A DNA stretch of 64,000 nucleotides from Venturia oleaginea (Eukaryota; Ascomycota; Dothideomycetes; Venturiales; Venturiaceae). Below the pieces are notes generated by a model, which was not told the DNA's origin, made no database searches, and saw only the letters and a list, made by a program, of their open reading frames with translations. The translations under genes and the position numbers were made by a program. The stretch lies in contig JABMLP010000016.1 of the NCBI GenBank assembly GCA_013176395.1, positions 372,001 to 436,000 of the forward strand, given 5' to 3'. Positions within the stretch are counted from its first letter, which is position 1, and each line of letters starts with the position of its first letter. This document shows, piece after piece, positions 10,370 through 20,578 of the stretch.

Positions 10370-13300
10370 ATGAGTGGATATGCTGGATCCGCTGTTCCCC
10401 CTGGAGGCATGTATGTGCGCGCATTGTACGACTACGACGCCGACGACCGAACGAGTTTGAGCTTCCAGCAAGGAGACATTATACAGGTTATCACCCAGCT
10501 GGAAAGCGGATGGTGGGATGGTGTTATCAATGGAGTGCGCGGATGGTTCCCGAGCAATTACTGTCAATTGGTGACGGGGCCTATTGATGAAGGCGACGAT
10601 GACAGTCGAAATGGGCACGATTCAGATGGCAATGCAGATCAAGGAGAAGAAATCCAGGACGAGTTTGGCGACGACTATGAATCTTCGGCGGCCTCGGAAG
10701 GAACCAGAAGCGATATCAGTCGACGCTATACGGGGCGCTCTGAAGAGCGAGAGCAGGAGGAGGCCGCATTTTGGATACCACAGGCTACTCCAGATGGCCG
10801 GCTATACTACTTCAATACCTTGACAGGTGTGAGCACAATGGAGCTACCACTTGAAACCCCAACATCCATGACGGAAACTGGCCCTCGCGACAGGACCAAC
10901 GTTTTCGTTCCGGAATCGACAAGACCGCCACCGGAATTGATGGCTGGTGGGAAATGGGAACGTGAAGACGACACGGATTACAGTTCTGCTTCTGACGCTG
11001 AAGGAGGCAGATCAGCGCTTGAAGATTCTATTGGCTCTCTGGTGAGTTCTTCACGATCACTGTTATAAACATTGGAGCTAATATATGCAACACCAGCCAT
11101 TTAAGCGAAGAACAAATGGTTCTAATGGTGTTTCACCCGCCCCATCGCATGACTCTATCAGAAGAAGCACGTCCCGAAGCTTGGTCGATCCAAACATGTC
11201 TATGGTGCAAGCCACGATGCCTCCTCTCGGAACAACCATGACCTCTTTCTCGAACAGTCCCATTACCGGCGCTCACCAGCCTGCGATATCCCGGCATCAT
11301 TTCGACGACATCAATGCCGTACCTCTATCATGGAACAAGCTGGTTGATGATATGCGAAGAGCAGTGGAACGCTTCAGACAGGCAATAGACACTGGCAACA
11401 GATCAGAGTTCGTGAGGAGGGCGGACGATATCTCAGATCACCTACGTTTGCTTCTCGCGGCCGGGTCTGGTACCACAGACAATCACTCCGGAAACCCTTC
11501 CATCATCAGCACGAACAAGGCCCTGTACCCTCACTTCCGCGAGACTATGTCAAGGTTCTCGAAACTGGTCCTCTCATCGCACATTGCTGCAGCCGACTTT
11601 CCACCTCCAGACTCATTTGCGAAGTGCCTCAAAGAAGCAGAAGGTGTGCTGAACGGCGTGTACGGATTCGTTGAAGTGGCTCGGCAGCAAAGAGGAGAGG
11701 ATATCCCACGGTTGATTCCAGGCTTCGTCAGTAATAGTTATACAGGAGGGAACTGGAAGAACAACGGCCTAGTTTCGTCATCATCCGTCCCGGCACCACG
11801 CTTTGCGGACCACGATGATTACGAAAATGGCACCGAGCCCTCAACACGCCTGGACTACATGGCTCTCGAAAGGCTAAGCGAAATCAAGGGCATGATCGAA
11901 CCCAGCCTTCGAAATTGGATGAGCAACTCATACTTCAGGACAAGATTGTGACGCCACTCCGGCATCGAGTACTCGGTGACAGCATTTGTAAAGCAGGTGG
12001 TAAGGTTCTTGAAATCTACAGGCCATTCAATGCTACAATAGAGTCGCTTAACTTGACACCTCTTGGACCAGATGTCAACCACCCAAGTCTGATGGACTTT
12101 AACAATCAGAAGCAGCGCCTTTACGACGCTATCTCCGAGTTGGTCATCGTCTGCCAAGCTGTTGCGTCGCCCCTTCCCGACGAGTGGGCGGAAGTCCGTG
12201 GAGACTCATTGGCCGACCGATTACGAAACGTGGGGAACATCTCGAGAGGTCTGAGGGAAATCACATCTCGAATATACACTTCGTTGCAGCTGTTGTCGGA
12301 GATCATGCCAATGGAGTCACCGCCACCACCGATGACAAAAGACAAGCCCATCGAACAGTTTCCAAGGAAGATTGACAGTGGCATCTCGCCTTCACAAGCG
12401 TCACAAGAGCACATTGCACGCCTACGGTCTGGGTCAAGCTCTTCACAGCGAGCGCCATCGTCGGAGATCCTCGAACGGTCGCTCACGAACGGGTCCACAG
12501 CCACCTTCAATACTGGAAGCAAAAAGGTCGAGAAATTCTTCGGTGAAGTCCCTGCCCCTCTCGTACAGCAGCAAGCAAATGAGGACCTGCCTGATTTCCT
12601 CCGCCTAGACCATGAAGGTGAGATCATGTACGACACGAAAAACAACCCACCGATGCTCCGAGGTGGTACCATCGACGCTCTCGTTGAGCAGCTCACCAGA
12701 CACGATCGACTGGACTCTGGTTTTAATGGGACTTTCCTGCTCACGTACAGATCATTCACAAGTGCCAACGAACTATTCGAGATGCTTGTCAAAAGATGGT
12801 CGATTCAGCCACCTCATGGTATTTCTCAGGAAGACTGCCAGATGTGGGTGGATAAGAAGCAAAAACCTATTCAGTTCAGAGTGGTCAATATTATGAAGTC
12901 ATGGCTTGATACGTATTTCATGGAGGAGCCCGGTGAGGAGTCCACGGCACTCATCATGCGCATGCTCGGTTTCGCCAAGGACTTCGTCGCAACGACCAAC
13001 ACACCTGGCGCAGCGCCACTGATCTCAACGATAGAGAAAAGAATGAAGGGCATTGAGGCTCCAGCCAAGACCCTGGTTCTCACACTTAATCAGGCTACGC
13101 CGCCACCCATTCTGCCCAAGAACATGAGAAAGCTCAAGTTCTTGGATATTGACTCGACCGAGTTCGCCAGACAACTGACCGTTATCGAGTCAAGATTATA
13201 TGGCAAGATCAAGCTTGTCGAATGTTTGAACAAGACCTGGCAAAGAAAGCTCCAACCTGGCGAGCCAGACCCAGCTGCCAACATCAAAGCTCTGATTCTG

Positions 13301-13973
13301 CACTCCAACCAGCTCACAAACTGGGTTGCGCAAATGATTCTCAATCAAGCTGACGTCAAAAGACGAGTGATCGTTATCAAGCACTTTGTCTCTGTGGCGG
13401 ACAAGTGCCGGCAACTCAGCAATTTCTCAACCCTCACCTCGATCATATCGGCGCTAGGAACGGCGCCAATCCACAGATTGTCGCGTACTTGGCAACAAGT
13501 CAACGGCAAAACGAAAGACACCTTGGAGTCGATGAGAAAATTGATGGGCAGCACGAAAAATTTCGCCGAGTACCGAGACACCTTGCACAAGGCCAACCCT
13601 CCTTGTGTGCCGTTCCTTGGTGTTTACTTAACGGATTTGACGTTCATCGAGGATGGTATTCCTTCGATCATCAAGAAGACAACGCTCATCAATTTCGCCA
13701 AGCGAGCGAAGACTGCCGAGGTCATTCGTGACATTCAGCAGTACCAAAATGTTCCATACCCACTCCAACCAGTTCCAGAGCTTGCAGAGTATATCCTCAG
13801 CAACATGAGGACAGCTGGTGATGTACATGAGATGTACGAAATGAGTTTGCAAGTAGAGCCACGTGAGCGCGAAGACGAAAAAATTGCTAGGTAGGACCTT
13901 ATTACCACGCCAACGGGAGAGATACGAGAGCTAACGACCCTGTAGATTGTTATCCGAATCCGGATTCTTATAA
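10370..13973 (+). CDS. CDC25: Cdc25/Ste6-type Ras guanine nucleotide exchange factor with SH3 domain (probable one-base frameshift)
   Basis: Exchanges GDP for GTP on Ras at the membrane, upstream of cAMP/PKA or MAPK signalling. Exon 1 (10370-11041) encodes an SH3 domain at residues about 14-70 (YVRALYDYDADD, GWWDGVINGVRGWFPSNYC), an acidic linker and a WW-like stretch (WIPQATPDGRLYYFNTLTG). Intron 11042-11096. The second exon holds a helical middle region, the RasGEF N-module (GGTIDALVEQLTRHD, FLLTYRSFTS) and the catalytic RasGEF domain (DIDSTEFARQLT, FLGVYLTDLTFIEDG). A last intron (13891-13945) leads to a tail ending LLSESGFL, stop at 13973. At about 11911-11916 the frame must change: EPSLRN in one frame is followed at once by LDEQLILQDKIV in the next, as if one T were missing. 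Without that change the product would end at 11951. About 1165 aa if read through. Confidence 0.85.
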
Positions 13974-16108
13974 CGAATGATACCCTTCTTCTTCGACGAT
14001 CTCACCGACCAACACTTGTATTCCATGATAGCTATGTTTTTGGCACGTCCTTTTGTTTGTATTAGCTCCCGGGTCGCTTGCTGTTCTTTTCTAGGGTTAG
14101 TTCGGACTGGCGCATGGTGCGCATGGAGTTCGAGAGACAGGCCTGTCGTCTCTTATTCTTGGGGTGTGAACAATTGAAAAATCTTATCTATAGGCTGAAC
14201 ATAAGGTATGGGCGTTTGAATTATTTTTCTATTTTCTCTGCCGTTATGCGGAATGGACATCAGCCTATCTATCATTGAATCTATGAGCAGGGAAAATAGA
14301 GTTAGGTATGATGTTTTTGGCGTGCATGGAAACTCGGTCATGATTTGAGTTGTCTGCAGATAGGAGGAACATTTACACTAGGTGTGCAATCGTTTCTTCA
14401 ATGAGAGCATGACTGTCTATTTCGCGTGCACTTTGCTTTGCTTTGTTGTCGCGTCTGCGCACTAACCACATTTCTAGCGCTCCTGTGATAGATTGAGAAC
14501 ACCATGATCCTGAATCGTAACCTCCGAATTCGTCGACACGCGGCCACGCGCGATGATCTTGTACTGTCTCATGTCTTTCCAGGCTTTTCGATTCCCCCAA
14601 GCACTAGTCGCCTTTTTGAAGATCATGATAGGTGAGGTGCCCAAATCAAGAATGATAGTTCATAGGAGCTAATCGAGTCATTTGGAAACAACGAGTTGTA
14701 GATTGCACTTTCATATGTGTTGTGGACCCTACCTTGTACGCCTGTCTTTTTGGATCGCTGGCTGGGATGGGGTTTTCGCGTTGTGGGGTCTCTGATTGAT
14801 TCCGGGGACTGAATTGTGCTTGTGATGGATGTGTTTTGGTTTGAACGCCTGAGTCGTGCTGGGTGTGCGGCCGGAGAAGGGCCGTGGTGATACCCCACTT
14901 GGCATCTTTCACATGAGGTGCGGGTGTCACTCAGGCTTGCGCATTCATTTTACTCATCGTGTCGTATTTTGCTGCGCTCGCTCATTTATATCACTACGCT
15001 CGCTTGCCAACACATTTACGCGGAGGTTTGGCAATAATACTCTCGACGTTATTCTTTTACGACCTTCATGGGGAGATCTTAATTGGTAATGCTTATTCGA
15101 TTTTCGGGTTTTACGGTTGTTTTGGATCTCTTGTGCAGACGCCTATGCTACACAAGTTGGGACTGGAGAGGGGAATTAAAGGTATGGTTCGTTGGGCATC
15201 CTTGAACGAACACGAAAGCGATCTCGTGGCTTCAGAGTCCCATTCCTGGGATTCTGGAAACCTGATTGGAAACCTTGCCGTCGATGGCGATCTGGTTTTA
15301 TTGGATACTTGCTAATATGAGTAATGTGTAATCTACTCACTCTAACTTATTGCTTACCACATAATCAACACTTCATCGAGTAGAGGATTTCTGCAATCAT
15401 CTCCGACGACGGGGATTCAACATCGCTTTCAGATTACACAGGTATGTTCATGCGGACGCATCAAGGAATAGCTGTTTGTCTGTCAATCGTGTGTCCGCGA
15501 CGTGAGCTGAGAAGATAGCAAGTGTTCACCTTCATCGTAACACTGTTCTGCCCATTGGCCCGAATTGGTCGAGCTTCGATTCTGGCGGCCTTGTCTGGTT
15601 ACGGGAGTTGACGAGGGTCGATTAAAATTCCTCAAGCTCCGACCTCGACAACATCCATCTTACCTTCAACAGCAGCCTTCTCTTAAATCTTAAGATCTAA
15701 TTTTACTGATTGGTGAAATAACTCTACCAGACACCTGTTGTCATTCGTTGTTGAAATCGACCTGGTAGTAACGTCCTGAGATTGGCGTGGACTGTGCTGA
15801 AAATCAGACGTCGGAATACCGAAAAGAGAAATCCTATAAGCGCCGCTAGAGATAACGCTGTCCATGCTTTCATTGCGGCGGAAATCGCCGGACGGATGTC
15901 ACCACTCACATGAAACGCTTTAATATTTGTCACCCGCTTGGCACCTGACCGTAGCACCTTAGCCTACTTCATAAACCACGTTACCCACTAACCCAAGGCC
16001 CCAACCTTCCCTCATATACCTGCTCATCAAACGGTATCGTCCTTGGCAATATCTAATATTCAGGTACTGTTCGACAAGTCAGTTCATCTTCAAAACCTCA
16101 AAGCTTAG
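13974..16108. other. Intergenic region downstream of the RasGEF gene
   Basis: Includes the RasGEF 3' UTR. The longest open frame is 118 codons (14959-15315, plus); it has several hydrophobic residues but no family match I can name and no supporting splice sites. I see no reliable gene. Confidence 0.45.
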
Positions 16109-16945
16109 CATGAAGGAACAGGAAGTCTGGCTATCAACAACACCACCATTCGCCGCATCTATACTCTTGTTGCGCTGAAAACTACGGCTCGTTTGTTCAA
16201 GTCCAAAGCCAAGGGGAGCTGCATTCCAATATCTAAACACCTTATCGTCAAAACCGGATCCAAGGTTCATCTATCAGAAGCTGCAGCGATGAGGTTCGTG
16301 GCGGATCACACGTCACTACCTGTTCCAAAAGTTTATTGTTCATTCCTCCACAAGGACCGCGCTTACATCGTCATGGAAAGGATCCAAGGCGATATCATTG
16401 CAAGAGCCTAGAAACTGCCCGAGGAATCACAAGAGAAAATATTCAGTCAATTGAAAGCAATGTTCCGAGAGCTTCGAGCGCTGAAACTGTCGGATGGGGC
16501 AAGGGTTGAGAATTGCGTTGGCGGCTCAGTTCGTGAGGCTCGCATTGCCCGACCTATTCCGCGTATGGGACCTTTCAACACTATCCAGGAGTTTTATCTC
16601 TTTCTTAGAGAAAATTTGCAGCCCGAAGAAGTAAAAGGCAAGAGAAAGGACGAGGAGTGGCAGCCTGTTGCTGAAATGTGTAGGAAACAAGATGGGCCGT
16701 GGCCGGACACAGTTCTCACTCATGGCGATCTTAATGCATTTAATATCCTAATTCGTGGAGAGGAGGTGACTGCTATCACAGACTGGGAGTGTGCAGATTG
16801 GTTTCCAAATTACTTCGAGTACAGTTCAGCATGGTTTGGGAATATAGTGAGACCAGACTGGCAGTAAATTCTAGACAAATTCTTGGATACCTTTCCTGCG
16901 GAGTTCGAGATGGAAAAGGTACGCAACCAATGGTGGGGATTGTAG
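16109..16945 (+). pseudogene. Aminoglycoside-phosphotransferase-like (APH/choline kinase fold) protein, broken by stops
   Basis: The reading frame matches a large fungal family of APH-fold phosphotransferases: CIPISKHLIVKTG, EAAAMRFVADHTSLPVPKVY, AYIVMERIQGD, then the catalytic loop LTHGDLNAFNILI and the metal-binding ITDWECADWFP. Two stops interrupt it. TAG at 16409-16411 stands where homologues usually carry Trp after IIARA, which a single G-to-A change would explain. TAA about 150 codons later stands in RPDWQ*ILDKFLDTFP. The frame then continues to WWGL and a natural-looking stop at 16945. No in-frame ATG exists upstream (in-frame TAG at 16106-16108), so the start is also lost. Substrate of the family members is unknown. 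I call it a recent pseudogene. Confidence 0.75.
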
Positions 16946-17920
16946 AAGTGGCTCCGGTGTAGCGATGGTGGGGAGAATGGTAACAACTTCTCTGGTAAAG
17001 GGATGTTTTATACTCATCATATCTTATTCTTCGCTCCATCCCAGAGTATCTAAGCGCGGGTTATGTTTATATATTTGGCGTAGCTTTAAAATAATTATTT
17101 AGTAAAATCTTCCTATACAAAAATCCATAATTATTGTAAACCTATCTATGATTATCACAGTCCATACTCAGATGCTCTGCCGCAGAGAGAAATGGGGCCG
17201 TGCGCAACCGAGCCACCATCATACGGCAACAAAGAGCATCTAACTTATGAGAGATCACCAGATAAGGTATACAGTCAAAGCGTCTAGTTATCTCGTTCGA
17301 GAAAGGAAGTTTACACCCGAAAGTCAATTTAACTAACCCGGCTAGAGTCTCCAGCTGCACATTATCGCATGTCTACCATGCAGTATGCATGTTCTAGTAT
17401 GTAAAATCGGGTTATATATAGCCGAGACCTCGACAACGTATAATCGTGTAGATCAATACAGAGGGAACTATATTCTAGCCATAGATTAGGATTTCTATAG
17501 ATGGTGGCCGCTAAAACTGGGCTGACCGTATTTGAATAATGTACAAAGTCAAACTACACGGCAATCGAGCGTAGAGGGTGATGTTGTATAGTTACAATAG
17601 GAGGGACTTCGAAGTTCTCGCGGCGCGGCCGCAAGGCGTCCGGAAGAATACAGGTTATATCTGAGTATATGCAGTAGCAGGGCGTGGTCGAGTCAAGTCA
17701 ATACATGGCGCAGTACATTCTCAATGCATGTGCAGCCGGAGACTTTCATCCTCGAATTGCATTACAACACGCCACTACATATGCATATGCGAGCGAGACT
17801 GTAGCGCAACTGACGTATAAATGGTTGAAATGTCCAAGCAACAAAACCATTCATCTTGACCTAACCCTCATCTCATCCATGTACCAGCCGCAATTCCTTC
17901 GTTTCCAGTCTCCCTTAGAT
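16946..17920. other. AT-rich spacer with no gene
   Basis: Moderately AT-rich with several TATATA motifs and a GCGGCCGC at about 17625. It lies between two pseudogenes and shows no supported coding region. It may be repeat-derived, but no ends could be defined. Confidence 0.4.
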
Positions 17921-18786
17921 ATGTGTACCAATAAGGACAGCTTATACGTCGCTCTCTATCCTAGTGGAGATCAGAAAAATGAAGAGAGGAAGTCAGGAGC
18001 ACTGTCAAGCCCACGCCAGTCTTCTGAGCACGCTAACAATCAAAGCAGAGATCTGTTAGATGATACAGCCGCATACGGCCATTGTGAGATGATACAGCTG
18101 TATACGGCCGTTAGAGTCACGTACCCTCGTTTTGAAGCTGCATACGGCTGTCAGAGGCATATCCCCTCGTTTTGATTTCAGACCACTCGAATCTGTATAA
18201 CTATCGCTCGATCACCGGTTCATTTTGAACCTCATGCAATCCTAAATCTTGATCTTTTCACTGTGTATCATTCGAGAATAATCACTGGGCGTTTCCCATT
18301 GGCCCCAGAACAGAAAAGGGCTCAAACTTGCCCGGTATAAAATACCACGCCATAAATAAGTCATCGAAGGATGGTGATATGAAGAGAGAAAAAGTGACAG
18401 ACGTACGGAATACGACTATGCTTCTTGCGAGGATCGTGATTGCAAAGGTGGAAGATATGGAGCGCCTTGTCGGAATCTTTCGCCGTGTACCCGTTGTGCA
18501 GAATGATCCAAATCGGAGATGCCGTTCGTGGATGGCAAGCGCCCTGGAGTTGATAATCGAGGATGGGAAGGCGGTTGGCACATCGCAGCTAGATTGGGAC
18601 AAGATCCAGGCGACAGGGAAGCAGTATGTGGGCTCCAAGAAGGCTGGTGGTCGGTACGAAGTTCTAAAGGACTTGACAGGGACACGGCCGACATACAGTC
18701 TGTTCAGGGGTGCCGAGATTACACCGTGTCTGATATTCCAATATATCAGTTTGCAATCGCTTTTGCACCCGTGTCAGGCAACTTAA
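17921..18786 (+). pseudogene. Uncharacterised fungal family protein (DUF6914-like), split and probably decayed
   Basis: An N-terminal fragment at 17921-17990 (MCTNKDSLYVALYPSG) and a second block from about 18270 (HWAFPIGPRTEKG, KYHAINKSS, MLLARIVIAKVEDMERL, VPVVQNDPNRRCRSWMASALE) fit, in order, a fungal family I remember as DUF6914; the number is from memory. No function is known. In that family the Tyr-His-Trp block follows the YPSG segment closely, whereas here about 280 bp intervene, with no clear canonical donor, and this spacer contains degenerate repeats (GATGATACAG.., CATACGGC.., CCCTCGTTTTGA). The C-terminal PTYSLFRGAEI segment is one arm of an inverted repeat and runs on into unrelated codons. 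It could be a gene with an unusually long intron, but a disrupted copy is more likely. Confidence 0.5.
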
Positions 18787-18838
18787 GTTACGGTATAATC
18801 TCGGCACCCGTGAGCAGACTTTATGTCGGCCGTGGCCC
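18679..18838. repeat. Inverted repeat, two 48-bp arms separated by 64 bp
   Basis: Arms at 18679-18726 and 18791-18838 match in reverse complement at about 43 of 48 positions (shared core CGGCCGACATA and GGGTGCCGAGATTA). The left arm overlaps the last codons of the DUF6914-like frame, so the right arm is an inverted copy of that coding end. It could fold into a strong hairpin. Confidence 0.8.
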
Positions 18839-19122
18839 TATTAATTCGTTTAGAACTTGCTTCCGTAAATAGAAAGGGCGTGATCGTAAATCTTGTGTCA
18901 CAGTCGATGGCAAACTCTCATTGCCTGAGAACTACTTAACTCATTACCACAAATTTGACCCAATATCACCCCCACCGCCAGAAGTTTTGAAGGAAACAAT
19001 TTCCCACTGTCGTGCAAGGTCAAAGGTAGAGACGAAAAGTGATGCCATCCGTTCATACTCTGACCAACTCCTGTTTCGTCCCGACCAGTCCGTGAGAATC
19101 ATGGTGTGCGTAGATTGCGCTC
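18839..19122. other. Spacer between inverted repeat and secreted-protein gene
   Basis: Just under 300 bp. Open frames here overlap the 3' end of the next gene antisense and show no independent content. Confidence 0.4.
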
Positions 19123-19417
19123 TTATGGGAAGGGAGACAAAAGAACGGCAGCGCAGGCTGCCTATCAGCACGTCAGCTTTTCGGTCGTTCATTGCAGACC
19201 TGAGATTTCATACCTGGCAAGTGCCGTAAGCGGTATTGCATGCGACGATTGTAGCAGGAGCGCTAGCACCGAGCGTGGCGCCCCAGGTTGCTCCTCCAGC
19301 GGCATAACAGGCCATGACCACAGACGCGCAGCCAGCTTGACATATACCGTAGCCAAGAGGGCCGGCACTGGCGGTGACGGTGAGTGCGGCGGCGACGAAG
19401 AGGATCGATGAGCGCAT
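19123..19417 (-). CDS. Small secreted cysteine-containing protein, 80 aa
   Basis: Exon 1 (19417-19214, 68 codons) and exon 2 (19161-19123), joined across a 52-nt intron (19213-19162; GTATGA donor, GCTGAC branch, ATAG acceptor). An N-terminal hydrophobic signal peptide (MRSSILFVAAALTVTASA) is followed by a Gly/Ala-rich mature chain with regularly placed cysteines: YGICQAGCASVV, MACYAAGG, VACNTAYGTC, QAACAAVLL. The C-X3-C spacing and repeated ACYAAG/ACNTAYG turns fit a class of very short secreted proteins common in fungi and of unknown role. Without splicing the frame ends two codons after TCQ; splicing adds a matching QAACAAV element, which supports the intron. Expression and function cannot be judged from sequence. 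Confidence 0.7.
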
Positions 19418-20578
19418 TGTGTTGGCTAGTAGAAATTAGAAGGCGTGATCCTGATCAGTGAAGTGAGTGCGTACCTTTGTTGATGAGATGTTGGCACGCA
19501 AAGGGAGTATTGTTGGAGTTTGATCGTCGAACGAACTGAAGCTATTTTTTCTATCAATACCAAGTGCTCAAGAGAGGATACTGGGACTTACATCTCGTTG
19601 AAAGAAGAAGGTTGTGGCTGTCTTGTGTTGGCCTCAAGCACAGAGAAGTTTTACATCTGCTAAGCTCAGTCGTGTGACCTATACCATGTGAGCAAGATTT
19701 AGCAATAAACGAAACTGCTCGTCTCTACTCCAGGGCCTTACAAACGATCCAAGATCCCTTACAACAACTCTACCATCCCACTTCCCCCAATCAACAAACC
19801 TGTTGTAAGAATGTAGATCATGTATCAGACATGTGATGTGGATTGTTGAGACACCGGATTGCTGCATTCCTGCTGCAATCAGTCATTCTTTGTTATTTGC
19901 ACTGTAGAATGGCCTACATAATCTGATTGAACTGCCCTTATGGCGAGAACATGGAACTCTATGTCTATTCAACTCAACAACTGTGTATTTCGCTCGATCT
20001 CATACCTGTCCACCAAACCCACCAATAACCCCAATCCCTAACTCAAGCATCATGAAGCTCAGGCGCAGTTAGCGTGGCAGAGTCTGTAGGTGAGGGGCCC
20101 GGCTGTGACGACGGTTGTGAGGGTGAGACGTTTTTCTTTTTTTAGCATGGGAGATTAGTTGGGGTTTTGGATGGGGGTGAGTGGGTATATACCTTTGGGT
20201 TTGTTCTTTTTGCGAAGATAAATTGAGTATTGTTTTAAGGATGTGGGTCGTATTGATCAAAGTCAGCCTTTGTAGGTGTAGAAGGCATAGTAGAGGAACA
20301 TGTTAAGAAATGTGGAGGGTGTGTTCCTGCTTTGTTCAACTGTAGGTTTCCATTTCATCGCCATTGTCGGCTTCAACATGAGTGAGTGTGGTTACAGCAG
20401 CTGTGAGAGGCTTTCCATTATTAACATTAAAATGACCGACTACCATCAATAGGACCAGTTTCAGTCCGGTCTTCCCAAAGCCACCCACTGATTTTCGAAA
20501 TGGAGATTCAATCTCTGGATATCACCGCCCATGATCACCAAGCACCACTAAGTTTCCTAGAGTTTGAGCCACCGATCC
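19418..20578. other. Intergenic region
   Basis: Upstream of the small secreted protein gene and downstream of the transporter. It contains short G/T-rich and poly-A stretches (about 20130-20240). No supported gene. Confidence 0.45.

Noticed and set aside
12121..12792. 223-codon open frame on the minus strand opposite the RasGEF gene
   Set aside because: It is the antisense shadow of a conserved coding exon, rich in Ser/Arg, with no domain or promoter of its own.
10890..13973. RasGEF region as two adjacent genes
   Set aside because: The break at about 11914 lies within continuous family sequence, so one gene with a one-base lesion explains it better.
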